Assembly: GCA_002256395.1 (NCBI GenBank) | Contig: NKJG01000003.1 | Location: 434,001-498,000 of the forward strand | DNA: 64,000 bases | From: Bacteroidetes bacterium B1(2017) | Lineage (GTDB): Bacteria > Bacteroidota > Bacteroidia > UKL13-3 | Reading direction: 5' to 3' | Part shown: in pieces, positions 53,001-61,008 of the stretch | Numbering within the stretch: position 1 is the stretch's first letter | How the letters are laid out: every line of letters starts with the position of its first letter | Position numbers and translations under genes: made by a program | Notes under the pieces: model-generated | The model's input: the letters and a program-made list of their open reading frames with translations, nothing else | The model's database searches: none | Told to the model about the DNA's origin: nothing

Positions 53001-53631
53001 TGCATTGAAATCTATTTCAACTTTAATTCAATTGTACGACCTACCTGCAATTTTCACTGCTGTTGATGATCTAAACCCACTTCCTGTAACTCTTGCAAGA
53101 TTTGCTGGTAAGAAAGTAGATAACAACGCTAACCTTAGCTGGTCTACTGCCTCAGAAAAGAATAGCAGCCACTTTATGGTTGAGCGTTCATATGATGGCA
53201 AAAACTTTAAAGGTGTAGGTAAAGTTGCTTCAAACGGTAACAGCAATGTATTAAACAACTATTCATTTGTTGACGAAAACGTGTTTGCAACTAGCAATAT
53301 CGCTTACTACCGACTTAAAATGGTAGATAACGATGGTTCATTTGATTACTCTAATGTAATTGTAATTAACAGTCAAGAAGTAGTTACTACTTCAAGCGAT
53401 GTAAAAGTATATCCTAATCCATTTAACGATAAGGTATATGTAGAGTTGAACCTAGAAAGCAACGAAACAATTGAAGTAAGAGATTTAAGCGGACGTTTGG
53501 TTTATAGCCAAGATTTATCTGCAGCTAATCAATTACACGAATTAAACTTGCCTTCAGACCTAAACAAAGGAATTTACTTCCTAGTTATTGGTTCGAACCA
53601 ACAAAAAGTAAGCAAATTGATGAAGAACTAA
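47035..53631 (+). CDS. Giant T9SS cargo protein with three beta-helix modules
   Basis: A 2198-residue secreted protein. Signal peptide 1-26 (LLLSAVGNRALAQ). Discoidin-like domain about 27-175 (VNLAPSATATASTCNTG, FREIQIWQG). Then three copies of a pair: a CARDB-like Ig domain (about 175-285, 745-850, 1305-1417) and a right-handed parallel beta-helix of some 440 residues (about 286-740, 852-1302, 1418-1862). An Ig-like region follows, then a fibronectin-like segment (SWSTASEKNSSHFMVERS) and the type A sorting domain at 2125-2198 (YPNPFNDKVYVE, GRLVYSQ, KGIYFLVI). The helices are rich in Tyr and Asn (YGYYGLYFYYNQ). Modules 1 and 2 are very similar, a recent duplication. Probably an adhesin or surface polymer. 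Confidence 0.9.
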   Translation: MKKQLLLFKVALLFLLLSAVGNRALAQVNLAPSATATASTCNTGACSTLNDLNFGTCGSQQMWITSSATNPGSSIFIQFDWTTSQVINKLTIFNGEQNNRFLGGGTVQYWNTATSAWVTATTFTQTNMAVCSYDINFNPVSTTKIRIIDIVVTGTQSSNVNFREIQIWQGSISNDDIGVAAIDSPTTFCSNNQNIVARVVNFGKNQVANYNVNWSINGTAQTPVTSYAALDTAGGASANFAQVFLGNYTFPSGVNTTIKAWTSAPNGNSDTIRINDSTMVVKTPAISGNYTIGGTAGPSNFATFAAAISAMQLGGICGPIVFTVAPGTYATQVVIPDIAGASPVNTITFEGVSAATRIITANIASGGVVIMNASKYVTFRNFTVTNTNTGVSAGIAMVGSVRKINIQKNIVNVFINATTGSSGYAIIATGSANGSGQTAMPGDSILIDSNVTTGGGYAITVYGSSSATANRGIVVTNNVCNNVNYMGGYIAYNYNPIVCKNNVFNMNGFQYGYYGLYFYYNQSSNTTISHELINNKINGFGGYGIYLYYPLQTTTAAKVKVYNNIVTSSVGGSYPGYYGIYLYNYAAACNVDIYHNTILMNGNGTSTTYTCLYNTGSSNVNIKNNIFAVYGGSYTPVYLATSPTGNVVNYNNYYNATNTTTGSLIYRNAVTYNPTNFKNAANGGDSSFSTNPSFTARLPLPGNLSLTDGCDGYGVDLTAIVPTDIIGATRNLTPNPGAYEFSGGTADNIRVTALLTPAPPIVAGSQDVKYLVKNIGNNTVTSYNASYRLGTGTPVTIVQTNTVGVCTTDTATFTGGNQITLGSVNNLAVYTDSPNGNPDADKTNDTLRTTLYAPLNGVYTVGGVTPDFATPALAAAALQYGVGGPVTFDIRPGTYTGQVVVNGPILGASDSIRVTFEGNSNTTRIITANVAGATFLMNNANYVTVQNLKIINTNTSTPVGIGAVGAGSSYATRGIKIRKCDVSVPIQSSTSSIGYGIIFTGTGGATAVSATGADSTEIDSNIVTGGGYSIVHYGCQNAAYNRGLKIRGNTINNCNYMGMYLYYNYNPVKLLNNTVNMQGQNYGYYGIYFYYNQSASTTESHEVIGNKILNFGGYGLYLYYPLQTTTAAKVKIYNNIIVGTSIGTSYPGYYGLYLYQYNAACNADVYHNDFIMNNGAASSTTYTGFYNTGSTVTNIKNNIFSVLAGSYTPMYLATNPTGNIVNYNIYYNAVSSTLLFRGATYTAATYKTATAGGDTSYNMVPPFVSSTNYQINNGCLRGADVTASVPTDIIGATRGIPGNIGAYEYPGVSVDITPTAVLAPSFPISLGYQDVRILVRNNGNTTITSFDLSYKLNGGTPVTTSFSGSLASCDTVSVYFTGSQQVNLVNASNTFRVYTGNPNSGADGYAANDTLDATLSTPMSGTYIIGTTAPSDFPTFNAAISAVSLRGVGGPIEFLVRTGTYVESFSIPTWTGTSPTNTVTFRSMANNADSVNVAPLAADPYIVRLAGANYTTFKYLTFTSNSTTSSQNGFNISGSNWVDSVNYCKIMMAIQTSYTNYLVYGTGLTESVNGIAFTNNTMNGSYYGIYVYGSSTTSRFRNVSIISNNITNTYAYTFYSYYSSNLTFSKNTVAPSSLYSGNINYYMYADSLTITNNKWNFTNNCTMYLGYYSNNSAGRRGIVANNVITGSLSMASPSIYLGYYSNYIDYLHNSINVPSSSQAAYVYNTGTSYVTYKNNVFANTSTGTAAYFSTIPTITAADVDYNNYFTAGASLISGASAQATLAGWRTACNCDRNSINFNPGFTAQTNLTPNATSANVWSVNGRANHSSVVATAANVANVIATDINGNPRPTTPASGVPDLGAYEVLPTSTPPLAVAVPTTPVAGGTQAFLFGTDTICRITYDAFTTAPSTMSVRVYTGTVPPSIAPATVYPYYYISVIAPTGTYAYNVTMKYKAPWIGNISSESALKLGYKTPTGAWTALTSSSSVVDSTALKSISTLIQLYDLPAIFTAVDDLNPLPVTLARFAGKKVDNNANLSWSTASEKNSSHFMVERSYDGKNFKGVGKVASNGNSNVLNNYSFVDENVFATSNIAYYRLKMVDNDGSFDYSNVIVINSQEVVTTSSDVKVYPNPFNDKVYVELNLESNETIEVRDLSGRLVYSQDLSAANQLHELNLPSDLNKGIYFLVIGSNQQKVSKLMKN

Positions 53632-53650
53632 GTTCTTTCTATCATACTCA

Positions 53651-53690
53651 AAAAATCCCCTTTCACTTTTGTGGAAGGGGATTTTTTTTT
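53651..53690 (+). terminator. Rho-independent terminator after the first giant gene
   Basis: AAAAATCCCCTTTCA, loop, TGGAAGGGGA then nine T. Strong stem 20 bases after the stop. Confidence 0.85.
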
Positions 53691-53803
53691 GTGTTAAAGC
53701 GGCAATAAATACCTCCAAATTAGTTGCGTTTGTATGTATTCTAGTGCCTGATTTTGCTGGTGTTGTTAGAAAATTGGATGTTCTGGTTTTTTGTGTAATT
53801 CAA

Positions 53804-53835
53804 TTGTGTTTATTCGTTAATTTCCGATAGCTTTG
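53804..53835 (+). promoter_or_regulatory. Promoter of the second giant gene
   Basis: TTG at 53804-53806, a 21-base spacer, and TAGCTTTG at 53828-53835 (exact TAnnTTTG). The ATG at 53856 is 20 bases further. With the terminator before it, this shows the two giants are separate transcription units. Confidence 0.6.
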
Positions 53836-53855
53836 TTTTAATTAATTTTTATTCC

Positions 53856-56800
53856 ATGAATAATTCTATGTTCTCATTAAAAGGTTTAGCGATTTTCTGT
53901 CTATCGCTATTCTTGGTAGTATCTACCCAAGCGCAAGTAACTACGCTTGTTTCCACCTCCTTTACCAATAATAATGGTTCGGGTCAAGCAACCTTTAATT
54001 TTCAAAATACCAATGGCTACCCTATTAAAATTACGGGTATTGAAGGTGTGGTAGGTGTAGCGGGTGCAAATACTTGCGATTTATGGTATAAAACTACTCC
54101 ACTTAGCGGTGCCCCTGGTGCAATTTCAAATGCCAATGGTTGGTATATAGGAGCCTCAGGTAGCTTTACTGGTGTTGCCAATACAACCACTACTACTACT
54201 CAAACGTTTATTACTGGTGCAAGTTTTATTATTCCTGCTGGTGCTACCTATGCCTTAAATGTGGCTGTGCTGAACCAACGTTATAGTACAATTCCTGCTG
54301 GTACTACCACATTTTCAGCTGGTGGTTGTAATTTTATAACTGGTACTAATTATGGTTATGCTGGGGGTGTTCCTCCGGCCGCTCCTGCAAATACTCCTAG
54401 AGGTTGGATTGGTAAAATAATTTTTGAGCCAGCCTGGTTTACGTATAATGATGCAAGTGTAAAAGGACTTGTTGCGCCCCTAAATTTTTGCGGTGGTTCG
54501 CAAGATGTGAAAGTTCGAGTGGGCAATTTGGGTCATAATAAAATTGATAGTTTACGTGTAAACTGGCAACTAGATGGAATTACCCAACCTACAACCTTTA
54601 TCACCTATCCCTTGGATACAAATTTTAATCCATCAGGCAATCCTACTGATACCGTTTTAACTCTAGCAACTATATCATTCCCTACCAGTGCTGGCAAAGT
54701 TTTGCGTGTTTGGACTTCATACCCTAATGGGGTAGCAGATACCGTAACCATGAATGATACCTTATTAGTAACGCTCAAGCCATCTCTTTCTGGAAATTAT
54801 ACGGTTGGTGGTGTAGGAGCCAATTACCCAACTGTAGCAGCTATAGCAAATGAACTTACTAATTTTGGGGTGTGTGGACCAGTTAACATTACGGTTAACC
54901 CTGGAACCTATTCTGGTAAGGCTTTATTCTCTAATATTTCGGGTGTTTCTGCAACCAATACGATAACCCTTACTGGTACCAATAAAAACACCTGTATTTT
55001 AAGCGATAGTTTAAATGATGCACTACTTGTAACGATTAATACAAGTTATTTTAGAATTAGCAAGTTAACGGTAAACAATAAATTTAATGGCGTGTGTGCT
55101 GGTATTGCTATTGTAGGTAATACAACCAATAATAAAGGAACAGGAAGCGCTATTGTAAATTGTAATGTAAACCTTCCAAACTCAATCGTTTCTACTAGTT
55201 CAGCCATTTTTGTATCTGGTTCAGCAACTGCTGGCGCCAATCATAATATGGATTCAATTACCATAGATAGTAATACAACTACGGGCGGATATTATGGAAT
55301 AGTAGTTTACGGAAATACTTCTTCGAGTTCGGCATACAACCGCGGGTTTTTAGTAAGAAATAATACTATTACCAATTCATATGTATATGGTTTGTACATG
55401 TATTATATCTTTAACCCTTGCAAGGTTTTATATAATACTATTACCATGAATCCGGCTAATGTTTCAACTGGTTACGGTTTGTATTATTACTATTGCCAAA
55501 ACTCAAATACAACCACCTCAACAGAAATTATTGGTAACAAATTAATAAATGTTCAATACATGGCAATGTATATTTATTACAATGCCTCAACAGCTACCGC
55601 ACCTACTAAAATTTATAATAATTCGGTGTTAGGAAACATGGTATATAGCACAAATTATTTATGCTATTTGTATACAGGGGTTGCCGGTAATTTTGATTTT
55701 TTGCATAATACATTCCATGTGAATGGATCTGGTACAACACAATATGGATTATACTATTATAATACGGCCAATGTAAATGGACTAAATTGTAAGAACAATA
55801 TTTTCTCTTTATATTCAGCTAACGGTACTACTTTATATCCAGCTTATTTTAGTTCCAACCCAACTGTAAATTCAATCAATTACAATATATACTCAAATAC
55901 AAAAAATACCACTCTTGGTTTCAGAGGTGCAGCCTTTACAACTGCCAATTTTAATACTGCAACTACTGGTGGCGATTCATCATTTAATAGATACCCACCA
56001 GTTGTTAGTGCAAGCGATTTACATTTAACAGATGGTTGTACTCGTGGTGTAAATATGTCATCTGCAGTGCCAACAGATTATGATGGAAATCCAAGAAGTG
56101 TAAGTCCTAACCCAGGAGCATATGAGTTTAGTTCATTTACAAATGATTTAACTGTGGATGTTCTTTATAACCCTAGTTTACCAGTTAGCCCTGGTTTACA
56201 AAACTTAGTTTGTAGAGTTAAAAACTCAGGTTCAAATACAGTAACAAATTTTAATATTAGCTATAAATTAAATGGAGGTACATCTGTAACAATTCCTTGG
56301 ACTGGAACATTAAATGGATGCGACACGGTACTAATTACATTTACAGGTATAAACCAAATTACTATTGCATCTGGTACAAATAATATTAAGGTTTTCACCG
56401 ATTCTCCAAACTCAAGCACAGATGGTAATTTAACAAACGATACCTTACGTGCAACCTTTATTTATTCAACCCCATTAAGTGGTAATTATACAATTGGTGG
56501 GGCATCGGCCAATTACCCAACTTTTGCCGATGCAACATTTGCCTTACAAAATTCGGGTATTTCTGGTCCAGTTAACTTTACTGTTAATCCTGGAACCTAT
56601 ACCGTACCGGTGGTTTTAACAGGACCTGTTTATGGAACTTCTGCTACAAACACAATTACATTTGATGGCGTAAGTGCAGCAACTAGAAGCATTGTTGTAA
56701 GTGCAGCTTCTCCAGCGTTTATGGTGAACCAAGTAAGTTATGTTACGATTAAAAATTTGACCGTTACAAATACTATTGCAGGAACAGGTTCAGGCATTGC

Positions 56801-59756
56801 ATTAATTGGTAACACAAGCGGTAATACGGGTGTGGGATTTACTGTTAAAAAGTGTATCGTAAATATGCCTAATACAGGTACTTCAACATCCTATGGTATT
56901 ATTGTTACAGGTACTTCCACTGGAATTTCAGACGGTAACCAATGGGCCGATTCTGTAACTATTGATAGTAATACTGTGGTGGGTGCGTATTATGGTATCC
57001 AAATTTCTACTAGTGGTAATTTAAATGCTTCTTATAATAGAGGTCATAAAATTCGTTGGAATACACTTACAAATACCTATTACTATGGTATCCGTTTTTA
57101 CTATATCGCAAATCCAGCTGATATTATCGGAAACAACATTAGTATGCTAACTTCAAATGCTTCTAGTTATGGTATCTATTTCTATTATAATCAGCATACA
57201 TCATCCACTCCTTCTAGAGTAATTGGAAATACTATTAACGCTGGTTATGTGGCCGTGTATTATTATTACTGGACAACAGGTTCGGCTCCATCTGAGTTTT
57301 ATAATAATATCTTTACTACCTACGGTTCAAGTTATGCCTTATACCTATATACAGCCGCAACAGGTGGTGGTAATATTAATTTCTTAAACAACTCGGTTAG
57401 CACACAAGGTGGTTCTGCCTTATATGGTTTGTATTACTATAACTCTACTGGTACTGGAACTTCTTATTTTAAAAATAATATTTTCCATTCAAATGGTTCA
57501 ACTACTTATCCTGCTTATTTCTCCACCAACCCAACTGGAAATGTGATAAATTACAATAACTATTATAATGCAGCGGGAGGCAATTTAATCTACAGAGGTG
57601 CTGCGTATACCGCATCTACATATAAAACTGCTACAGCGGGTGGAGATAGTTCATTTAATACCCAACCATTTTTCTTATCTTCAACTAATCTTCGTTTAAA
57701 CAATGGTTGCGTTAAAGGCGTTGATTTAGGAGGTTTAGTACCTACAGATATTGATAATAATTTAAGAGGTACTCCACCAGTAGTTGGTGCTCATGAAGCA
57801 GGCGGATTGGCCAATGATTTAACCATTGAAGCGTATTCATATGCTGCTCCAATTGTAGCTGGTTCAAAAGATTTGAACCTACGTATAAGAAACCTAACAG
57901 GTAATACCTGTACTTCGTTTAATATTAAGTATTCTATCAATGGAGGTTCAACTGTTACGTATCCTTGGACAGGTACACTGAATGGTTGCGATACTATATC
58001 TGTAACACTTAGTGGCTCGAATGCCTTGAACCTAAGCACAGGCACAAATGCAATTGTAGTATACACCGCAAACCCTAATAGTTCAATAGATAATAACCCA
58101 ATAAACGATACTATTAAATTCACTTTATCTACGGTATCATTTGTACCTGGTAATGCTTTAAATGGCAATGGTTCGGCCAAATACATTAAGGTAAATCATG
58201 ATCCTAAATTAAATGTTGGAACCAATATGACCATTGAAGCATGGGTATATTTAACCGACCCTGCAACACGTAACCAAAAGCTTTATTCTAAAACTAAATT
58301 ACCTACTACAGGAAATGGATATATTTTAGGAATTGAAAATGGTCAATTGCATCCAGAATATTGGGATTTAGCTGGAACCAAAACAACACATAATTCAACT
58401 GCTACTGTTGCCGCAAATACATGGACACACGTGGCAGTTACTTGGGAATCGGGTGTGGCTTTAAAGTCTTATATAAATGGACAGTTAGTAGCTTCGTCTC
58501 CTCTTACTTCTACAAATCCTATTGGATTTAATACCTCAGAATTATCTATAGGTATTGCTTCATGGGATTTTGGTAGCTTCCCTGTTAATGGAATGGTAGA
58601 TGAATTTAGAATGTGGAATACAACACTTGATTCTACTACTATTCGCAAAAACATGCATAGAATGGTGGATGTTACAACACCTGGCTTAGTTGCCTATTAC
58701 CAATTTAATGAACCTACCAGTGCCACTCAAGTTGGAGATCCAGTAAGTGGTTTATCTGGTTCTATAGTTGGTAGTTCTTATATTACTACCTCAACTATTC
58801 CTGCTGGTGGTGATTCTGCTTACGTGGCTTCTGCCATTACTTCTGGTTCATATGGTATGAAATCATTAGGAGTAATTCTTACAGATCCTTTTGATAATGC
58901 AACTGATTTAGTTATGAATGAAGTTCCTCTTGCACCAAATACCTTGCCTACTGGTGCTGCACACGTATTAAGTGATAGATATTGGATTGTGAACCCAATT
59001 GGTAATCCAGGTACTTATGCCGCCTCTTTATCCATTGCATTAACTCCTTTCCAAATCAGTTCAACCGATACTGCCATGCGCTTATATGGAAGATCTGCAT
59101 ATGGTATTGGTCCATGGACATTGGTTCAAACAGTGGGTTCAGCAAATATTAGCGGAGGTGCTGTAACCTTTAATAATGTGAGCAATTTTGGGCAGTTTAT
59201 GTTGGCTTCAAACGGAAACTCTCCATTACCAGTAACCTTATTAAGCTTTGGTGGAAACAGGGTAGGAGAGGATGTAAACCTTAATTGGATTACAGCTAAC
59301 GAAACAAATAACCGTGGATTTAGCATTGAACGCGGTATAAATTCTCTTGATTTTGAAGAAATTGGTTTCGTTTCTAGCAAGGTTATCAATAGCAATAAGA
59401 AAGTTTCGTATGCTTTTGCTGATCCAAATGCGCCAAATACCAACCTTTATTATAGATTAAAACAATTGGATATGGATGGAAAATACAGTTATTCTCCAAT
59501 TGTTTCTATAAAAGGAAGTGTTTCTGAGCCAACAACAGTTGCCTATCCAAATCCATTTAGCAACAAAATTTACATTGATACTAAGGCAAACGAAACTGTT
59601 TTGGTAACTATTTATGATGTTCAAGGTAGAAAAGTTTGGACAAAAGAAATATTTAGTGCAGGAAGAATTGAGATTCCTGCTGCCAATGAATTAGAAAGCG
59701 GCATTTATTTTATTCAACTAAATGAGCAGCAAGCAGTAAAATTAGTTAAAGAATAA
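53856..59756 (+). CDS. Giant T9SS cargo protein with beta-helix and LamG modules
   Basis: A 1966-residue secreted protein. Signal peptide 1-27 (LSLFLVVSTQAQ). A strand-rich N-terminal domain (about 28-190) takes the place of the discoidin domain of its neighbour. Two pairs of CARDB-like Ig (about 199-308, 755-870) and beta-helix (about 310-750, 873-1308) follow, then a third CARDB-like domain (1312-1425), a LamG/concanavalin-like domain (about 1432-1625: NMTIEAWVYLTD, VAVTWESG, VDEFRMWNTTLD) and a fibronectin-like segment. The type A sorting domain is at 1896-1966 (YPNPFSNKIYID, ESGIYFIQLNE). Clearly homologous to the upstream giant in helix and Ig modules. A surface adhesin or sugar-binding protein is likely; ligand unknown. 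Confidence 0.9.
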   Translation: MNNSMFSLKGLAIFCLSLFLVVSTQAQVTTLVSTSFTNNNGSGQATFNFQNTNGYPIKITGIEGVVGVAGANTCDLWYKTTPLSGAPGAISNANGWYIGASGSFTGVANTTTTTTQTFITGASFIIPAGATYALNVAVLNQRYSTIPAGTTTFSAGGCNFITGTNYGYAGGVPPAAPANTPRGWIGKIIFEPAWFTYNDASVKGLVAPLNFCGGSQDVKVRVGNLGHNKIDSLRVNWQLDGITQPTTFITYPLDTNFNPSGNPTDTVLTLATISFPTSAGKVLRVWTSYPNGVADTVTMNDTLLVTLKPSLSGNYTVGGVGANYPTVAAIANELTNFGVCGPVNITVNPGTYSGKALFSNISGVSATNTITLTGTNKNTCILSDSLNDALLVTINTSYFRISKLTVNNKFNGVCAGIAIVGNTTNNKGTGSAIVNCNVNLPNSIVSTSSAIFVSGSATAGANHNMDSITIDSNTTTGGYYGIVVYGNTSSSSAYNRGFLVRNNTITNSYVYGLYMYYIFNPCKVLYNTITMNPANVSTGYGLYYYYCQNSNTTTSTEIIGNKLINVQYMAMYIYYNASTATAPTKIYNNSVLGNMVYSTNYLCYLYTGVAGNFDFLHNTFHVNGSGTTQYGLYYYNTANVNGLNCKNNIFSLYSANGTTLYPAYFSSNPTVNSINYNIYSNTKNTTLGFRGAAFTTANFNTATTGGDSSFNRYPPVVSASDLHLTDGCTRGVNMSSAVPTDYDGNPRSVSPNPGAYEFSSFTNDLTVDVLYNPSLPVSPGLQNLVCRVKNSGSNTVTNFNISYKLNGGTSVTIPWTGTLNGCDTVLITFTGINQITIASGTNNIKVFTDSPNSSTDGNLTNDTLRATFIYSTPLSGNYTIGGASANYPTFADATFALQNSGISGPVNFTVNPGTYTVPVVLTGPVYGTSATNTITFDGVSAATRSIVVSAASPAFMVNQVSYVTIKNLTVTNTIAGTGSGIALIGNTSGNTGVGFTVKKCIVNMPNTGTSTSYGIIVTGTSTGISDGNQWADSVTIDSNTVVGAYYGIQISTSGNLNASYNRGHKIRWNTLTNTYYYGIRFYYIANPADIIGNNISMLTSNASSYGIYFYYNQHTSSTPSRVIGNTINAGYVAVYYYYWTTGSAPSEFYNNIFTTYGSSYALYLYTAATGGGNINFLNNSVSTQGGSALYGLYYYNSTGTGTSYFKNNIFHSNGSTTYPAYFSTNPTGNVINYNNYYNAAGGNLIYRGAAYTASTYKTATAGGDSSFNTQPFFLSSTNLRLNNGCVKGVDLGGLVPTDIDNNLRGTPPVVGAHEAGGLANDLTIEAYSYAAPIVAGSKDLNLRIRNLTGNTCTSFNIKYSINGGSTVTYPWTGTLNGCDTISVTLSGSNALNLSTGTNAIVVYTANPNSSIDNNPINDTIKFTLSTVSFVPGNALNGNGSAKYIKVNHDPKLNVGTNMTIEAWVYLTDPATRNQKLYSKTKLPTTGNGYILGIENGQLHPEYWDLAGTKTTHNSTATVAANTWTHVAVTWESGVALKSYINGQLVASSPLTSTNPIGFNTSELSIGIASWDFGSFPVNGMVDEFRMWNTTLDSTTIRKNMHRMVDVTTPGLVAYYQFNEPTSATQVGDPVSGLSGSIVGSSYITTSTIPAGGDSAYVASAITSGSYGMKSLGVILTDPFDNATDLVMNEVPLAPNTLPTGAAHVLSDRYWIVNPIGNPGTYAASLSIALTPFQISSTDTAMRLYGRSAYGIGPWTLVQTVGSANISGGAVTFNNVSNFGQFMLASNGNSPLPVTLLSFGGNRVGEDVNLNWITANETNNRGFSIERGINSLDFEEIGFVSSKVINSNKKVSYAFADPNAPNTNLYYRLKQLDMDGKYSYSPIVSIKGSVSEPTTVAYPNPFSNKIYIDTKANETVLVTIYDVQGRKVWTKEIFSAGRIEIPAANELESGIYFIQLNEQQAVKLVKE

Positions 59757-59770
59757 ATTTAAATTTAATT

Positions 59771-59807
59771 AAAAGCCCCTCAAGCCTAGGTTTGAGGGGC
59801 TTTTTTT
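59771..59807 (+). terminator. Rho-independent terminator after the second giant gene
   Basis: AAAAGCCCCTCAA, loop GCCTAGGT, TTGAGGGGC and seven T. Perfect stem; also isolates the ribosomal operon from upstream transcription. Confidence 0.9.
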
Positions 59808-59872
59808 GTGTTGGTTCGAGCCAAAAAAGGGAATAAAAACTGCCTAATTCAATATTATTTTTCAACAATTGC

Positions 59873-59903
59873 TTGTTTATTAAATAAATAAGACCTACGT
59901 TTG
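59873..59903 (+). promoter_or_regulatory. Promoter P1 of the rpsL operon
   Basis: TTG at 59873-59875, 20-base spacer, TACGTTTG at 59896-59903, an exact Bacteroidota promoter. A start near 59910 would give a leader of about 170 bases, long enough for regulation. Confidence 0.6.
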
Positions 59904-60002
59904 CGACCCCTTAAACGGGGCTTTTACGGAAAAGACTGATGGTTATTGTTAGCAGAAACCCGCTCAGCAAATGATATTTTTAATATTTTTTTGCGTGCGT
60001 TC

Positions 60003-60033
60003 TTGCATAGCTAACTTCAATCACTTACTTTTG
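60003..60033 (+). promoter_or_regulatory. Promoter P2 of the rpsL operon
   Basis: TTG at 60003-60005, 20-base spacer, TACTTTTG at 60026-60033, again exact. The following GCCGTCCC is a common start-site context in this phylum. Closer to the ATG (44 bases) and possibly the main promoter. Confidence 0.65.
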
Positions 60034-60077
60034 CCGTCCCATTTTTTAGACAATTATTGCGTATTTAAAAGTAAGAT

Positions 60078-60488
60078 ATGCCTACTATTCAACAACTGGT
60101 TCGTAAGGGCCGCAACGATGTTTCAACTAAGAGCAAATCACCTGCTCTTGATTCTTGTCCTCAACGTAGAGGTGTTTGTACCCGTGTGTACACTACAACT
60201 CCTAAGAAGCCTAACTCGGCAATGCGTAAGGTAGCTCGTGTTCGTTTAACTAACGGAAACGAAATTAATGCCTACATCCCAGGAGAAGGTCACAACCTAC
60301 AAGAGCACTCTATTGTATTGGTAAGAGGCGGAAGGGTAAAAGATTTACCTGGTGTTCGTTACCATATTGTACGTGGAGCTTTAGATACTGCCGGTGTAGC
60401 TGGTCGTAACCAAAGACGTTCTAAGTACGGAACTAAAAAACCTAAAGCAGGACAACCTGCCGTGGATCCTAAAGCTAAAAAGAAGTAA
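60078..60488 (+). CDS. rpsL: Ribosomal protein S12
   Basis: A 136-residue protein of the 30S decoding centre. Conserved [18 protein letters not shown] (near 40-57) and [20 protein letters not shown] (near 85-104) are intact; the Lys in KKPNS is the form usual in streptomycin-sensitive organisms. C-terminus ends in a Lys-rich tail. The start [12 protein letters not shown] is universal for S12. First gene of the str operon, behind two tandem promoters. Confidence 0.97.
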   Translation: MPTIQQLVRKGRNDVSTKSKSPALDSCPQRRGVCTRVYTTTPKKPNSAMRKVARVRLTNGNEINAYIPGEGHNLQEHSIVLVRGGRVKDLPGVRYHIVRGALDTAGVAGRNQRRSKYGTKKPKAGQPAVDPKAKKK

Positions 60489-60513
60489 TTACCAAGCGTA
60501 ATCAAATAACGAG

Positions 60514-60984
60514 ATGAGAAAAGCAAGAGCTAAAAAGCATATTTTGTTACCTGACCCTAAGTTCAATGATGTTCTGGTAACCCGCTTTGTAAATAACATG
60601 ATGTTGCAAGGTAAGAAAGCTACCGCTTATGGTGTTTTCTACGATGCATTAGATAAAGTAGAAGCTAAAGCACAAGAACGTGGTTTAGATGTTTGGAAGA
60701 AAGCTTTAAATAATGTAATGCCATCAGTAGAGGTAAAATCACGCCGTGTGGGTGGTGCTACTTTCCAAATTCCAATGGAAGTTCCTGCAGACCGTAAGGT
60801 TGCAGTAGGAATGAAATGGTTAATTAAATATTCACGTAACCGTGGAGAAAAAACAATGGCCGATAAATTGGCTAACGAGATTCTAGCTGCTTCTAAAAAT
60901 GAAGGTTCAAGCGTTAAAAAACGTGAAGACACTCATAAAATGGCTGAAGCTAACAAAGCATTCTCGCATTTCAAAATAAGCTAA
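60514..60984 (+). CDS. rpsG: Ribosomal protein S7
   Basis: Primary 16S-binding protein of the 30S head, 156 residues. Signature PDPKFNDVLVTRFVNNMM near 12-29 and GGATFQIPMEVPADR near 80. Starts 25 bases after rpsL, same operon. In many bacteria S7 represses its own operon; nothing in this leader proves that here. Confidence 0.97.
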   Translation: MRKARAKKHILLPDPKFNDVLVTRFVNNMMLQGKKATAYGVFYDALDKVEAKAQERGLDVWKKALNNVMPSVEVKSRRVGGATFQIPMEVPADRKVAVGMKWLIKYSRNRGEKTMADKLANEILAASKNEGSSVKKREDTHKMAEANKAFSHFKIS

Positions 60985-61008
60985 TTAAATAATAGAGGAA
61001 TTATATAA

